Origin: a virus
IMG/VR virus record: IMGVR_UViG_3300009127_000001
Span: 1 to 64,000 of that record
DNA: 64,000 bases
Reading direction: 5' to 3' (one strand)
The notes under the pieces are model-generated. The model did not search any database, was not told the DNA's origin, and saw nothing but the letters and a program-made list of their open reading frames with translations. The position numbers and the translations under genes are program-made. This document shows, in pieces, positions 15,298 to 22,967 of the stretch. Position 1 is the stretch's first letter, and each line of letters begins with the position of its first letter.

Positions 15298-15639
15298 ATG
15301 AGTACCGCTGTAACCGATATTGGTCAGGATCTTGCAAAGGAAGCACTGGAATTACAAATCCAGTCCCAAGAACTTGCTGATAAGTTGGACGCGAAAAAGG
15401 AAGAACTTCGTGATCTGGCTAACGGTAAGAAGATGAATATTACTGTCGAAGGTCTCGGCAAAATTGATGTCACTGAGCCACGACAAGGCAGTGAGAAAGT
15501 GGTGTTAACGTTCGATGAAGAACGCCTTAAAACAGTTCCTGAATTGCGCCAGAAGCTTCTGGACAAAGGGGTGGCTAAAGAAGAAGTCAAGAAGACACCG
15601 CCAGCCAGAGCTTCAGTTCGCATCAAACCTAACGTGTGA
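15298..15639 (+). CDS. Coiled-coil protein of unknown function (113 aa)
   Basis: GGAGG lies 7 nt before the ATG at 15298. Residues 10-45 form a helix or coiled coil, then KKMNITVEGLGKIDVTEPRQG is a short beta unit, then another helix. The codon use is richer in G and C than in neighbouring genes, like the abundant structural genes of this phage. Function unknown. Confidence 0.65.
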   Translation: MSTAVTDIGQDLAKEALELQIQSQELADKLDAKKEELRDLANGKKMNITVEGLGKIDVTEPRQGSEKVVLTFDEERLKTVPELRQKLLDKGVAKEEVKKTPPARASVRIKPNV

Positions 15640-15652
15640 CGATTGGGCACCC

Positions 15653-15802
15653 CTGGAATTACCAGGAATACGTGGCCCATTCGAAAAGGGTTATAAGGAC
15701 GCACGAACTAATCGTACCTGTGATCCATCTAGGCATGGGTACGATTGGTTTTTACATGAAGCCGCCTATAATTGCGGATGGTTAGAGGCTGCATTGAGAT
15801 GA
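15653..15802 (+). CDS. Small protein with unresolved start, RMF-like pattern
   Basis: The frame from about 15635 to 15802 encodes GPFEKGYKDARTNRTCD and YDWFLHEAAYNCGWLEAAL, close to the G-x-x-x-A...W-x-x-G-W pattern of small RMF-like proteins. No ATG, GTG or TTG lies in frame between 15515 and here. ATG 15515 would mean a 125-nt overlap and a shadow-like N-terminus. The in-frame CTG at 15653 is therefore given as a tentative start. The stop is coupled to a micropeptide gene (ATGA). Confidence 0.4.
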   Translation: MELPGIRGPFEKGYKDARTNRTCDPSRHGYDWFLHEAAYNCGWLEAALR

Positions 15803-15867
15803 TAGGGTTATTCTACTACGCACTATTTATGACAGTTGTTGGAATACTTATATTCATCTTCGCATAA
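15799..15867 (+). CDS. Single-helix membrane micropeptide (22 aa)
   Basis: ATG at 15799 overlaps the stop of the previous frame (ATGA). The peptide is nearly all hydrophobic (MIGLFYYALF, then TVVGILIFIFA) and would make one membrane helix. Such tiny coupled genes in phages may be holin-like or membrane regulators. No ribosome binding site of its own is visible, so translation would rely on coupling. Confidence 0.4.
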   Translation: MIGLFYYALFMTVVGILIFIFA

Positions 15868-15922
15868 TCAAATCTAAATAAAATCAAAGCGTCCGTGTGG
15901 CAATATCAATATAGGTACAAAA

Positions 15923-16171
15923 ATGGCAAAGAAAGAACAGAGTAAACAACCACAAACTCCAGATGAAAAGATTGCTAGGCTAACTGCACGAGCCGAAAAA
16001 ATCAAGAAGAAGTTAACTGCGAGTGAAGCCAAATTGGCAAAAATCACTCCAAATTATGAGAAATGTAAGAAAGCAGTTGATTCGCTCCGCCAAGCTCATG
16101 AATTCGCTTTAGGCAAAATTGAGAGAGTTAAGGCTCGTGCAGCGAAAGCAAAAGAGAAGACAAAAGCATAA
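15923..16171 (+). CDS. Basic coiled-coil protein (82 aa)
   Basis: Almost entirely charged helix, rich in Lys, Ala and Glu (for example KIARLTARAEKIKKKL), with an extended basic end. It resembles small DNA-compacting or scaffold-like coiled coils. The ATG is preceded by a weak AGG. It is the last gene before the structured RNA at 16177. Confidence 0.6.
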   Translation: MAKKEQSKQPQTPDEKIARLTARAEKIKKKLTASEAKLAKITPNYEKCKKAVDSLRQAHEFALGKIERVKARAAKAKEKTKA

Positions 16172-16176
16172 TTTGT

Positions 16177-16288
16177 GGCCACTTTAGCTCAGCCCTTCGG
16201 GGAGCCAATGTAGGGGTATTACCTCTACGAGGTAGTCCAGAGCACTAGGGGAACCTGGGGGTCAGACGTGCAAATCGTCTAGGTGGCC
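16177..16288 (+). ncRNA. tRNA-like structured RNA (possible atypical or degenerate tRNA)
   Basis: The ends form an 8-bp acceptor-like stem (16177-16184 with 16281-16288). A T-arm precedes the 3' end: 5-bp stem AGACG/CGTCT with the 7-nt loop TGCAAAT. The 5' part has TTTAGCTCAG, as in tRNA D-arms. Between them lie a CCC-TTCG-GGG hairpin, a 7-bp hairpin (GTAGGGG/CCTCTAC) and a CTAGG-GGAA-CCTGG hairpin. No standard 7-nt anticodon loop with U33 can be drawn, so no amino acid is assigned. No CCA is encoded. The T-loop has G in place of the second T. The last 10 nt overlap the end of the minus-strand gene. Confidence 0.5.
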
Positions 16289-16911
16289 TCTTCTTCATCT
16301 TCAAAGCATAAATTTTCTATATTAAGACCAAATACAGTACTGTCCCAACATACATTAAATGGCCCAATACTCTTAATATCTTCTTCATTAATATCTAGTG
16401 GGTTATCTTTATCGATATCAGTGATATCTAAGAAACCGACGTTTGATCTATCCCTGATTCTGTCGCGTACCTTTTTGAATGTGTTTTCAGATTGAGACGT
16501 AAATTTCAATGGATGAAAGATCGCTGTATATTTTGCGTCTTCTGGCGGTTTTGACCTATTGATTATCATTTGGGCTTGTTTGAATCGCCTAATAGATTCA
16601 TCGATATTTGGCATTAAAAGTGCTGTGTATAGATCACCACGTTCTTGGAAACATAGAGCGAACCATCTATCTAAATCATTCTCAGCCCACTCTACTAAAT
16701 GATCTGCTACTTCATGGGCTCGGTCCAATACGAAGACAGGTACCACACCTTCTTCTTCGCTGATTTGTGCCCATAAGCACGCTTCTACGTTGCCGGGATG
16801 ACAATCCTTGAATCTGTCTTCATTGAAGTCTTCCGGACTTAGGATCTCACCTGCTCTACCGGTCAACAAAGGAATATAAGAGATAACCGTAATTTGCATC
16901 TGTTCGTTCAT
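16279..16911 (-). CDS. Unknown protein (210 aa)
   Basis: The ATG at 16911 has GGAGGG 6 nt upstream; longer frames lack a site. The protein is mixed alpha/beta and acidic at the end (CFEDEEEAT). No family recognised. It is divergent from the TAXI-like gene with a 75-nt gap that probably holds promoters for both. Confidence 0.6.
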   Translation of the reverse strand: MNEQMQITVISYIPLLTGRAGEILSPEDFNEDRFKDCHPGNVEACLWAQISEEEGVVPVFVLDRAHEVADHLVEWAENDLDRWFALCFQERGDLYTALLMPNIDESIRRFKQAQMIINRSKPPEDAKYTAIFHPLKFTSQSENTFKKVRDRIRDRSNVGFLDITDIDKDNPLDINEEDIKSIGPFNVCWDSTVFGLNIENLCFEDEEEAT

Positions 16912-16986
16912 TTTAGCCCTCCGTTGTGATAATACATGTAGCCTTGTTAAATAATTATTCACAAAGATATATCTGGGGTATGTCAA

Positions 16987-18240
16987 ATGGAACGATTCAG
17001 CGATTTACCAAACCAGATTGGCTCTCTTCTATATCATATATTAAAATGGATATTTGGGTTTATTAGTGAGAATGCTATACCGTTATTGTTCTGTATGATA
17101 TTCATGCTTATCCTAGTGATAAGTGCTTCACATTATCGTGATTATATTAGTACCAGAAAGATAGATGTTCTTGTTGGTCCTAGTGGTGGATCTACAGAAG
17201 CGTTAGTACATGAGATCTCAGAATATATGGAAACTCAATCAGCTTCACCATGGAAATTCTGGGTGACACAATATATTTTGGACCCAATAGGCACTGATGG
17301 TTACGAAGAAAATCGAGAAAGTGTTAGTAAGGACAATACTGGTAGAGTTATTGGATTTACACATGATGGTTTCGGCGAGTCAAAGCATATCAGAATTCTA
17401 TTACCATTAGATCGTAATTGTTTACATATCTTGGTGACTAGAGACTTTCTGACTAGAAATACGATTGGTACCTCTAATAACACGATATTGTTTAAAGACA
17501 TTGCTCCGAAGCTAGAACATGGTAGGATATTTCTCGGGCCATATGATAGTGGTACCCGTAGATGTGCTGAATATGTGCTAGAACATTACGGTCTTAATCC
17601 AGGACAACATTCTGCTCATGGTATTGCTGATTGGCATGAAATGCGATCGGCATTACATAGAGGGTTTGTTGATGTAGCATTTTATGGTGGTCCACAACAT
17701 GCCCCGATAATAGAGAGCATTGTTAAGGATGACACATGTCGCTTAGTTGGTTTAGATAATGATCGTGATGCGATAATTAGAAGTTATGAACAATTATTAC
17801 CTGATACATTTGAAGCTAATTCTTATGTTCATGGTGATTTCTGTCCAACAAAGATCGATGTATTTGGTTCACGCCGTGTCCTAGTATGCTCTTCTGCTAT
17901 GAGTGATAGAGATGCATTTTACTTAGCCGGTGTATGCCAACGAGCTCTTCAACATAGAATCCCGGAGATACAGTGGGCCAACGTTCCTAATAAACCCGAG
18001 GAAGGAGAATTGAAATATCCACTACATCCTGCGGCGGTATTGATCAGGGATGGTGGTAAACCGTCTGAATGGCCAGAAAGTGTATATTATGCACTTATGA
18101 CAGCTGGTCTGTGGTGTGTCTATGCTTTTGTTCGATGGTTGAATAAGCTTATTGGGAAACGGAGTAATGGGGAGGATGTGAATACAGAAACGAGAAGGGC
18201 GAGGAGGAGAAGGAAAAGGGAAGCCCAATCTACCGAATGA
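16987..18240 (+). CDS. Membrane-anchored TAXI-type solute-binding protein
   Basis: 417 residues. An N-terminal transmembrane helix (about 27-49), a periplasmic-type binding domain (about 56-370), a second transmembrane helix (about 375-395) and a very basic cytoplasmic tail. Blocks typical of TAXI-family TRAP substrate-binding proteins are IDVLVGPSGGSTEALVHEIS, GRIFLGPYDSGTRRCAEYVL, GFVDVAFYGGPQHAPIIESI and LKYPLHPAAVLIRDGG. Cellular members feed a TRAP transporter or act as ligand sensors. No transporter gene is near, and the double-membrane topology suggests tethering on the host inner membrane with the domain outside. The ligand is unknown. Confidence 0.7.
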   Translation: MERFSDLPNQIGSLLYHILKWIFGFISENAIPLLFCMIFMLILVISASHYRDYISTRKIDVLVGPSGGSTEALVHEISEYMETQSASPWKFWVTQYILDPIGTDGYEENRESVSKDNTGRVIGFTHDGFGESKHIRILLPLDRNCLHILVTRDFLTRNTIGTSNNTILFKDIAPKLEHGRIFLGPYDSGTRRCAEYVLEHYGLNPGQHSAHGIADWHEMRSALHRGFVDVAFYGGPQHAPIIESIVKDDTCRLVGLDNDRDAIIRSYEQLLPDTFEANSYVHGDFCPTKIDVFGSRRVLVCSSAMSDRDAFYLAGVCQRALQHRIPEIQWANVPNKPEEGELKYPLHPAAVLIRDGGKPSEWPESVYYALMTAGLWCVYAFVRWLNKLIGKRSNGEDVNTETRRARRRRKREAQSTE

Positions 18241-18255
18241 ATTTAACTGCCATAC

Positions 18256-18302
18256 CCCTATTTGTAACAATATCTTGGAAGGTATTTAAAACGCAAATAG
18301 GG
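18256..18302 (+). promoter_or_regulatory. Inverted repeat covering the ligase ribosome binding site
   Basis: A 9-bp inverted repeat, CCCTATTTG (18256-18264) and CAAATAGGG (18294-18302), with a 29-nt loop. The 3' arm contains the first bases of the GGGAG site that precedes the ligase ATG by 6 nt. Folding would hide this site, so translation control is plausible. Confidence 0.45.
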
Positions 18303-18310
18303 AGTCCAAA

Positions 18311-20491
18311 ATGGCATCAGCACAAGACCTCATCAAGGCTTCACGCCACCACGAAGACGGCTTTGCAGCCGCGATCAACAGCTTGCCGGTTCACAAGCTT
18401 CAATTGCTCATCGACAAGGCTGACCACGCATATTACCGCGTTGGCTCGGAAGCGATTATGACCGATGCGGAGTATGATCTCCTCCGTCCGGCTCTCAAAG
18501 CAAAAGCACCAGATGACGAGCGTATCGATCGGGTTGGTGCCCCCTTCAGCGAAGCCGAACTGCGTGATAAAGTCACTCACGCTATCCCAATGGGTTCGCT
18601 CGATAATACTGATGACGGTATCCTTGGGTACGATTCTTGGTACACCGGTGTCTGCAAGAAGATCAAGGACGATGGTGTTGTAGAGGTCTGTACATCGCTC
18701 AAGATCGATGGTGGCAGTATCTGCGCCAGCTATAAGGCCGGTAAACTTGTTCGGGTAGCCTCGAGAGGTAATGGGGCAGTCGGCGAAGATATCACCGCCA
18801 ACGGTGCAAACTTCCAAGGACTCCCAACAGTCCTAGAGGAAGCTTTGGATTTGGAAGTGCGTGGTGAGGCCATTCTCTATACTGAGGATTGGAAAGTGAT
18901 CCGATCCCGTGACCTTGGCAAACCCTTTGATGATATTGATGAAAAGGACCAGAGCAATGCTCGTGCTATTGGTAATGGTTGCTTCAGCCGTGATGATGGT
19001 CAAGATAGTGAGAGAATGCGATTTATCGCATTCAATGTTGAAGCCGGTGACGGTGGAGTGCCAGGCGACCCATTCGCTACGGAATCAGGTAAATTCAAAT
19101 TTCTGAAGCAATTGGGATTTAGACCTGTTCCTCACAAGGTGTGCAAAACGATCGACGACGTCAAGAAATTCTATGCAGCTACACTTGACGGCCGTGAACA
19201 ACTTCCATTCGCGATCGATGGCGTGGTAGTGTGCTTGAATCAAGCTGCACATCAAGATGTCTTTGTGACTGCCGACAAGAAGACTCGTCTGCGTCCGAAG
19301 TATGCTCGAGCGATCAAGTTCCCGCACTACTCGGGCCAAACTACGCTTAAAGATGTGATCTTGACGGTTGGCCATACCGGGGCTGTTATTCCTACGGCTT
19401 TGCTTGAGGAAGTTCGCGTCGGCGGTGTGAATGTTACTCACGCCCTTTTGAACAATTGGGACGAGATCAATCGTCTTGACGTCGCAATTGGTGATACCGT
19501 CGAGGTAATCCTAGCGGGTGATATTATCCCGAAAATCACGCGTCGAGTTCGTAAACATGTTACACGCCAACAAATCGAAGAACCGAAGCGGTGCCCAACT
19601 TGTGGTGAACCTACGACAAGGACTATGAGGGGCAAGACTGGTGCTATCACATATTGTTCAAGTTCTCAGTGCCCAGCGGTGGGTCTTGGCAAGATTGATC
19701 ATTGGATTGGGACTTCGAAGAAAGGTACCGGAATCCTTGGGATCGGTGACACGATCTTGAAGGCTCTGTGGGATAATAGTCTTGTTGGTGACCCAGCTGA
19801 TTTGTACACCTTGGCCGTTGATCAGATGAAGGATGTTGAACTTGATGGCGGTGTGCGTATCGGCGAGTCACGAGCTTCGGAAATCGTGAAGAATATCGCA
19901 TCGAAGAAGTGCTTACCTCTTCATGTTTTCTTAGGATCTCTTGGAATTGATCTGCTCGGTCGCCGCCGTGTTGAGATCTTGCGAGGTACGGCGAGTGGTC
20001 AATTGGATGCTCTTGATGATTGGCTTGATGATCAGAAGTTGGCTACACTTCAGATCCCCGGATTCGGTGACACTATTCGTGAGTCAATCCGGAAGGGTAT
20101 CGATGAGTGCCGCCCCTTGATCGAGAAGTTGCGGTCGGTTGGTGTCACGATCAAAGAAGAGACTCAGGAGGATGAACCGGTTGACACCGATGGTGATGGA
20201 GTGATGACTCAACCGGCAGAAGGGAAAATTTTTACAGGCCTGTCTTTCTGCTTAACAGGCACTAGGGCTTATATCGGTGACATCGAACGATTAGGTGGCA
20301 CGGTTAAATCTGGTGTGTCTAAGGCATTGGACTTTCTTGTCCAGAAGGATGCAACAAGCAGTTCTAATAAAACGAAGAAGGCTGAGAAGTACGGCTGTGG
20401 TATTATTTCCATAGATTACCTTAAGAAGGCGATCGATGGAGAGGTTGTGCTGGAGAAGCCGGATAAAGAAGCCGTCGAAGCCGAAGTATAA
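18311..20491 (+). CDS. ligA: NAD-dependent DNA ligase (LigA)
   Basis: 726 residues with the full LigA order: domain Ia (YYRVGSEAIMTDAEYDLL, 41-58), nucleotidyltransferase with catalytic K131 in LKIDG, EVRGE, IKFPHYSG, OB fold with TVGHTG, zinc finger with four Cys (about 427-455), helix-hairpin-helix region, and C-terminal BRCT domain (about 640-720). It would seal nicks during phage replication. Odd points are S129 where cellular enzymes have Glu two residues before the lysine, N154 in RGNG instead of RGDG, and C308 in DGVVVCL where a lysine is usual. The codon use is richer in G and C than neighbours, most clearly in the first half. Confidence 0.93.
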   Translation: MASAQDLIKASRHHEDGFAAAINSLPVHKLQLLIDKADHAYYRVGSEAIMTDAEYDLLRPALKAKAPDDERIDRVGAPFSEAELRDKVTHAIPMGSLDNTDDGILGYDSWYTGVCKKIKDDGVVEVCTSLKIDGGSICASYKAGKLVRVASRGNGAVGEDITANGANFQGLPTVLEEALDLEVRGEAILYTEDWKVIRSRDLGKPFDDIDEKDQSNARAIGNGCFSRDDGQDSERMRFIAFNVEAGDGGVPGDPFATESGKFKFLKQLGFRPVPHKVCKTIDDVKKFYAATLDGREQLPFAIDGVVVCLNQAAHQDVFVTADKKTRLRPKYARAIKFPHYSGQTTLKDVILTVGHTGAVIPTALLEEVRVGGVNVTHALLNNWDEINRLDVAIGDTVEVILAGDIIPKITRRVRKHVTRQQIEEPKRCPTCGEPTTRTMRGKTGAITYCSSSQCPAVGLGKIDHWIGTSKKGTGILGIGDTILKALWDNSLVGDPADLYTLAVDQMKDVELDGGVRIGESRASEIVKNIASKKCLPLHVFLGSLGIDLLGRRRVEILRGTASGQLDALDDWLDDQKLATLQIPGFGDTIRESIRKGIDECRPLIEKLRSVGVTIKEETQEDEPVDTDGDGVMTQPAEGKIFTGLSFCLTGTRAYIGDIERLGGTVKSGVSKALDFLVQKDATSSSNKTKKAEKYGCGIISIDYLKKAIDGEVVLEKPDKEAVEAEV

Positions 20492-20495
20492 AATT

Positions 20496-20562
20496 GTCCC
20501 CGTGTTCGATCCCCCGTTACTAGGATCGAAACACGGGGACTGGTTCCGAAACGATCGGAACC
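20496..20562 (+). terminator. Two adjacent hairpins after ligA
   Basis: Hairpin 1: 17 bp between 20496-20512 and 20523-20540 with one bulged A and a 10-nt loop. Hairpin 2: 8 bp (20542-20549 with 20555-20562), 5-nt loop. They lie 5 nt after the ligA stop and upstream of a convergent gene, fitting a terminator or mRNA 3'-end element, possibly active both ways. No clean U-tract follows. Confidence 0.6.
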
Positions 20563-20599
20563 CATCTGCAGTTTCACTCTTTAAATACGCTAGATGTAT

Positions 20600-21091
20600 T
20601 TATGGATCTTCTGTGATGAGTGATGCAACTATATCAGGTATTGAGTCCTCTTGAATCTCATCTGAGTGGTTCCACTCTCGATCAATCTCGTATGGGGTAT
20701 CTTGTATCTCTCTTTTAAATGCTTTTGCTATTGGCATTGCTATGGTCTCCGGCACGCGTACTGATGCAACTTCGTTGCCATAATCATCTAATTTTAATAG
20801 ATAAGCACTACTTAGTTCTTCGTTTTGTTCTTCATGATCGTTTATAGTGACTGATTCAATATAGAATTGTATCATTAAGATGCATTTTCCATGTAGATTA
20901 TTTTCTATCATTAATGGAGCGAGGCCATCTAGAGATTCTGTATGTGGGTCGGGAAAATCTATATCTTCATCGCCTAGAAGCCAATTCGTTTGTTCTTCGT
21001 CAAATGCAATAGAATGCACACTATCGCGTATCTGTTCTACAGGATGATACCATGTCCTGTATGCTGACCAACCTGTTTCTGTTCTTGGCAT
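20600..21091 (-). CDS. Unknown acidic protein (163 aa)
   Basis: A convergent partner of ligA. Very acidic and hydrophilic, with one hydrophobic beta-rich stretch ([17 protein letters not shown]). No cysteine motif or catalytic pattern seen. Divergent from the GDP-mannose dehydratase gene. Confidence 0.55.
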   Translation of the reverse strand: MPRTETGWSAYRTWYHPVEQIRDSVHSIAFDEEQTNWLLGDEDIDFPDPHTESLDGLAPLMIENNLHGKCILMIQFYIESVTINDHEEQNEELSSAYLLKLDDYGNEVASVRVPETIAMPIAKAFKREIQDTPYEIDREWNHSDEIQEDSIPDIVASLITEDP

Positions 21092-21139
21092 AATTTATCT
21101 CTGTTGTATATATTTCATAATCTATCTTTGGAGGAGCTT

Positions 21140-22117
21140 ATGTCTGAGAAACGCGCATTGATTCTAGGTATTACTGGTCAAGATGGATCATTCCTTGCGG
21201 AATTCTTACTAGAAAAGGATTACGATGTACATGGTGCATCAAGGCGTGTTAGTACGCCGAATACTGCTAGGATAAATCATATACTTGACTCAATCACTAT
21301 GCATTTTGGGGATATTACTGATCAATCTTCGGTTATGAAATTGATCGATAAAATACGTCCCCACGAAGTGTATAACTTGGCAGCACAATCATTTGTTCCC
21401 GCTAGTTGGAATCACCCTATCACTACTGTTGGTATCAATTCTTTAGGTGTTTTCAAGGTCTTGGAAGCCATACGACTTGTTGATAAGAATGTGCGGTTTT
21501 ATCAGGCCAGTAGTAGTGAATTATACGGAGATGTAGCGGAGACGCCACAAGATGAGAATACTCCATTTAGACCGAGGAGTCCATATGCTATTGCGAAGTT
21601 GGCAGCATATTGGACTACTATAAATTATAGGCAGAGCTATGATATGTTCTGCAGTAATGGTATATTATTCAATCATGAATCTGAAAGACGCGGATATGAA
21701 TTTGTGACACGGAAAGTCACTAGAGCTGCTGCCAGGATTTCATTAGGGTTGCAGGATAAGTTATATCTTGGTAATATGGATGCTAAGAGGGATTGGGGCC
21801 ATGCTAAGGATTATGTTAGGGCTATGTGGTTGATGCTCCAACAAGATGAGCCTGGGGATTTTGTGATTGGTTCCGGTGAAACACATAGCGTACGAGAATT
21901 AGCCCAATTAGCATTCGAGTGTGTTGGGCTGGATTATGAAGAATATGTGGAGATTGATCCGAAATTTTTGAGGCCTGCTGACGTTAATTTATTGCATTCA
22001 AATCCTAGTAAGGCTAAGAAGGAGCTCGGATGGGAGCCCGAAATAAGCTTTAAAGAACTCATCCGGATGATGGTAACCATGGATCTAGACTTGGAGAACC
22101 CTATTAATAAAGGGTAA
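21140..22117 (+). CDS. gmd: GDP-mannose 4,6-dehydratase
   Basis: 325 residues. It converts GDP-D-mannose to GDP-4-keto-6-deoxymannose, the precursor of GDP-fucose and GDP-rhamnose type sugars. The NAD(P)-binding TGQDGSF loop is at 12-18, SSSELYG with the catalytic Ser/Thr region at 124-130 and the YAIAK catalytic pair (Y149, K153). [13 protein letters not shown] and [13 protein letters not shown] are the classic Gmd signatures. The start has GGAGGAG 4 nt upstream. It is somewhat shorter than many bacterial Gmd proteins. It probably supplies a donor sugar to the glycosyltransferases at 6-14 kb. Confidence 0.93.
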   Translation: MSEKRALILGITGQDGSFLAEFLLEKDYDVHGASRRVSTPNTARINHILDSITMHFGDITDQSSVMKLIDKIRPHEVYNLAAQSFVPASWNHPITTVGINSLGVFKVLEAIRLVDKNVRFYQASSSELYGDVAETPQDENTPFRPRSPYAIAKLAAYWTTINYRQSYDMFCSNGILFNHESERRGYEFVTRKVTRAAARISLGLQDKLYLGNMDAKRDWGHAKDYVRAMWLMLQQDEPGDFVIGSGETHSVRELAQLAFECVGLDYEEYVEIDPKFLRPADVNLLHSNPSKAKKELGWEPEISFKELIRMMVTMDLDLENPINKG

Positions 22118-22121
22118 GGAG

Positions 22122-22881
22122 ATGAGAGGTGTAATATTTTCTATCGTATTCGTCCTTGTCATAGGTGTTGGGTACGGTAACGAGTGGAGTTTGGTTACTA
22201 CAACATCTATATGGAGTTTTGGTTACTACAACATCTATATGGAGTCTTAAAGATCCTTGGAGTTTAACTGCTGAAAAGAAGGAATTGCCATCTGATTATG
22301 CTGTTGCTAGAGCTGCGGCGATGGAATCTGGGAAGCCTATCCATATATTGTTGACTGGCCCGAATTGTATACCTTGTGATAGACTAAAAGAGAAATATTT
22401 TGATGATCTGAATGATTTATCGCATGTTTCAGAATTGCGGATCGATAAGAAACACTCTATCAAGATTGGTGATCTTGTAAAGAAGATGATAGTTCCGCAG
22501 CTTGTTGTTTATACGAAAACGAGTCGTGGTTGGTTCAGGACTAATTATCTTGGTTATGAGGAAATAGTTGAGCATTTGAAATCTAAAGATCTTGCGAAGT
22601 TGCCACCAATCACTAGATTACCTGGTAGCACATGGGGTTGGTCAGGAGATCTTAGGAATCACTTGGTGAATTCCCATAACATTGCCTCTTGTTCTTTAAG
22701 GGATATTGGTTCTGAGGATTTGATTACTATTCATGATAATGTACATAACCATAGAGTGACTAATATAAATAATAAATATAATGCGGAGAATCTGCCACGT
22801 TTTAAAAGAGTTCAACCCCAGGCCAGACAGACCTGGAGACCGTTTACTGTTAGGCGGAAAATTTTTAGTGGATCGTATTGA
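22122..22881 (+). pseudogene. Secreted thioredoxin-like protein, frame broken by a tandem duplication
   Basis: ATG 22122 (AAAGGG upstream) opens a clear signal-peptide-like start (MRGVIFSIVFVLVIG), but this frame stops at 22250. The rest of the protein is in the +1 frame and includes GPNCIPCDRLKEKYF, a thioredoxin-like CxxC site, then VPQLVVYTK. The two frames meet at a direct repeat of period 28. Removing one copy joins the signal peptide to the CxxC domain in one uninterrupted frame of about 243 residues. In the present sequence only an atypical TTG start at 22165 would give the downstream part without the signal peptide. It is coupled to gmd by position. Confidence 0.7.
22190..22244 (+). 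repeat. 28-nt tandem duplication (two copies)
   Basis: The sequence TTTGGTTACTACAACATCTA plus TATGGAG occurs twice in a row, the second copy with one additional T (4 Ts at 22217-22220 against 3 at 22190-22192). The period is 28 nt, which shifts the reading frame by one. The copies are otherwise identical, so the duplication is recent or maintained. Confidence 0.9.
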
Positions 22882-22967
22882 TCAATATGTAATTGAAGCA
22901 GTTGCTTCTCTCAGCAAATATAAATTGTAATGGTTACTAACTCAAGGTAAAATGGAGGCCAACACTC

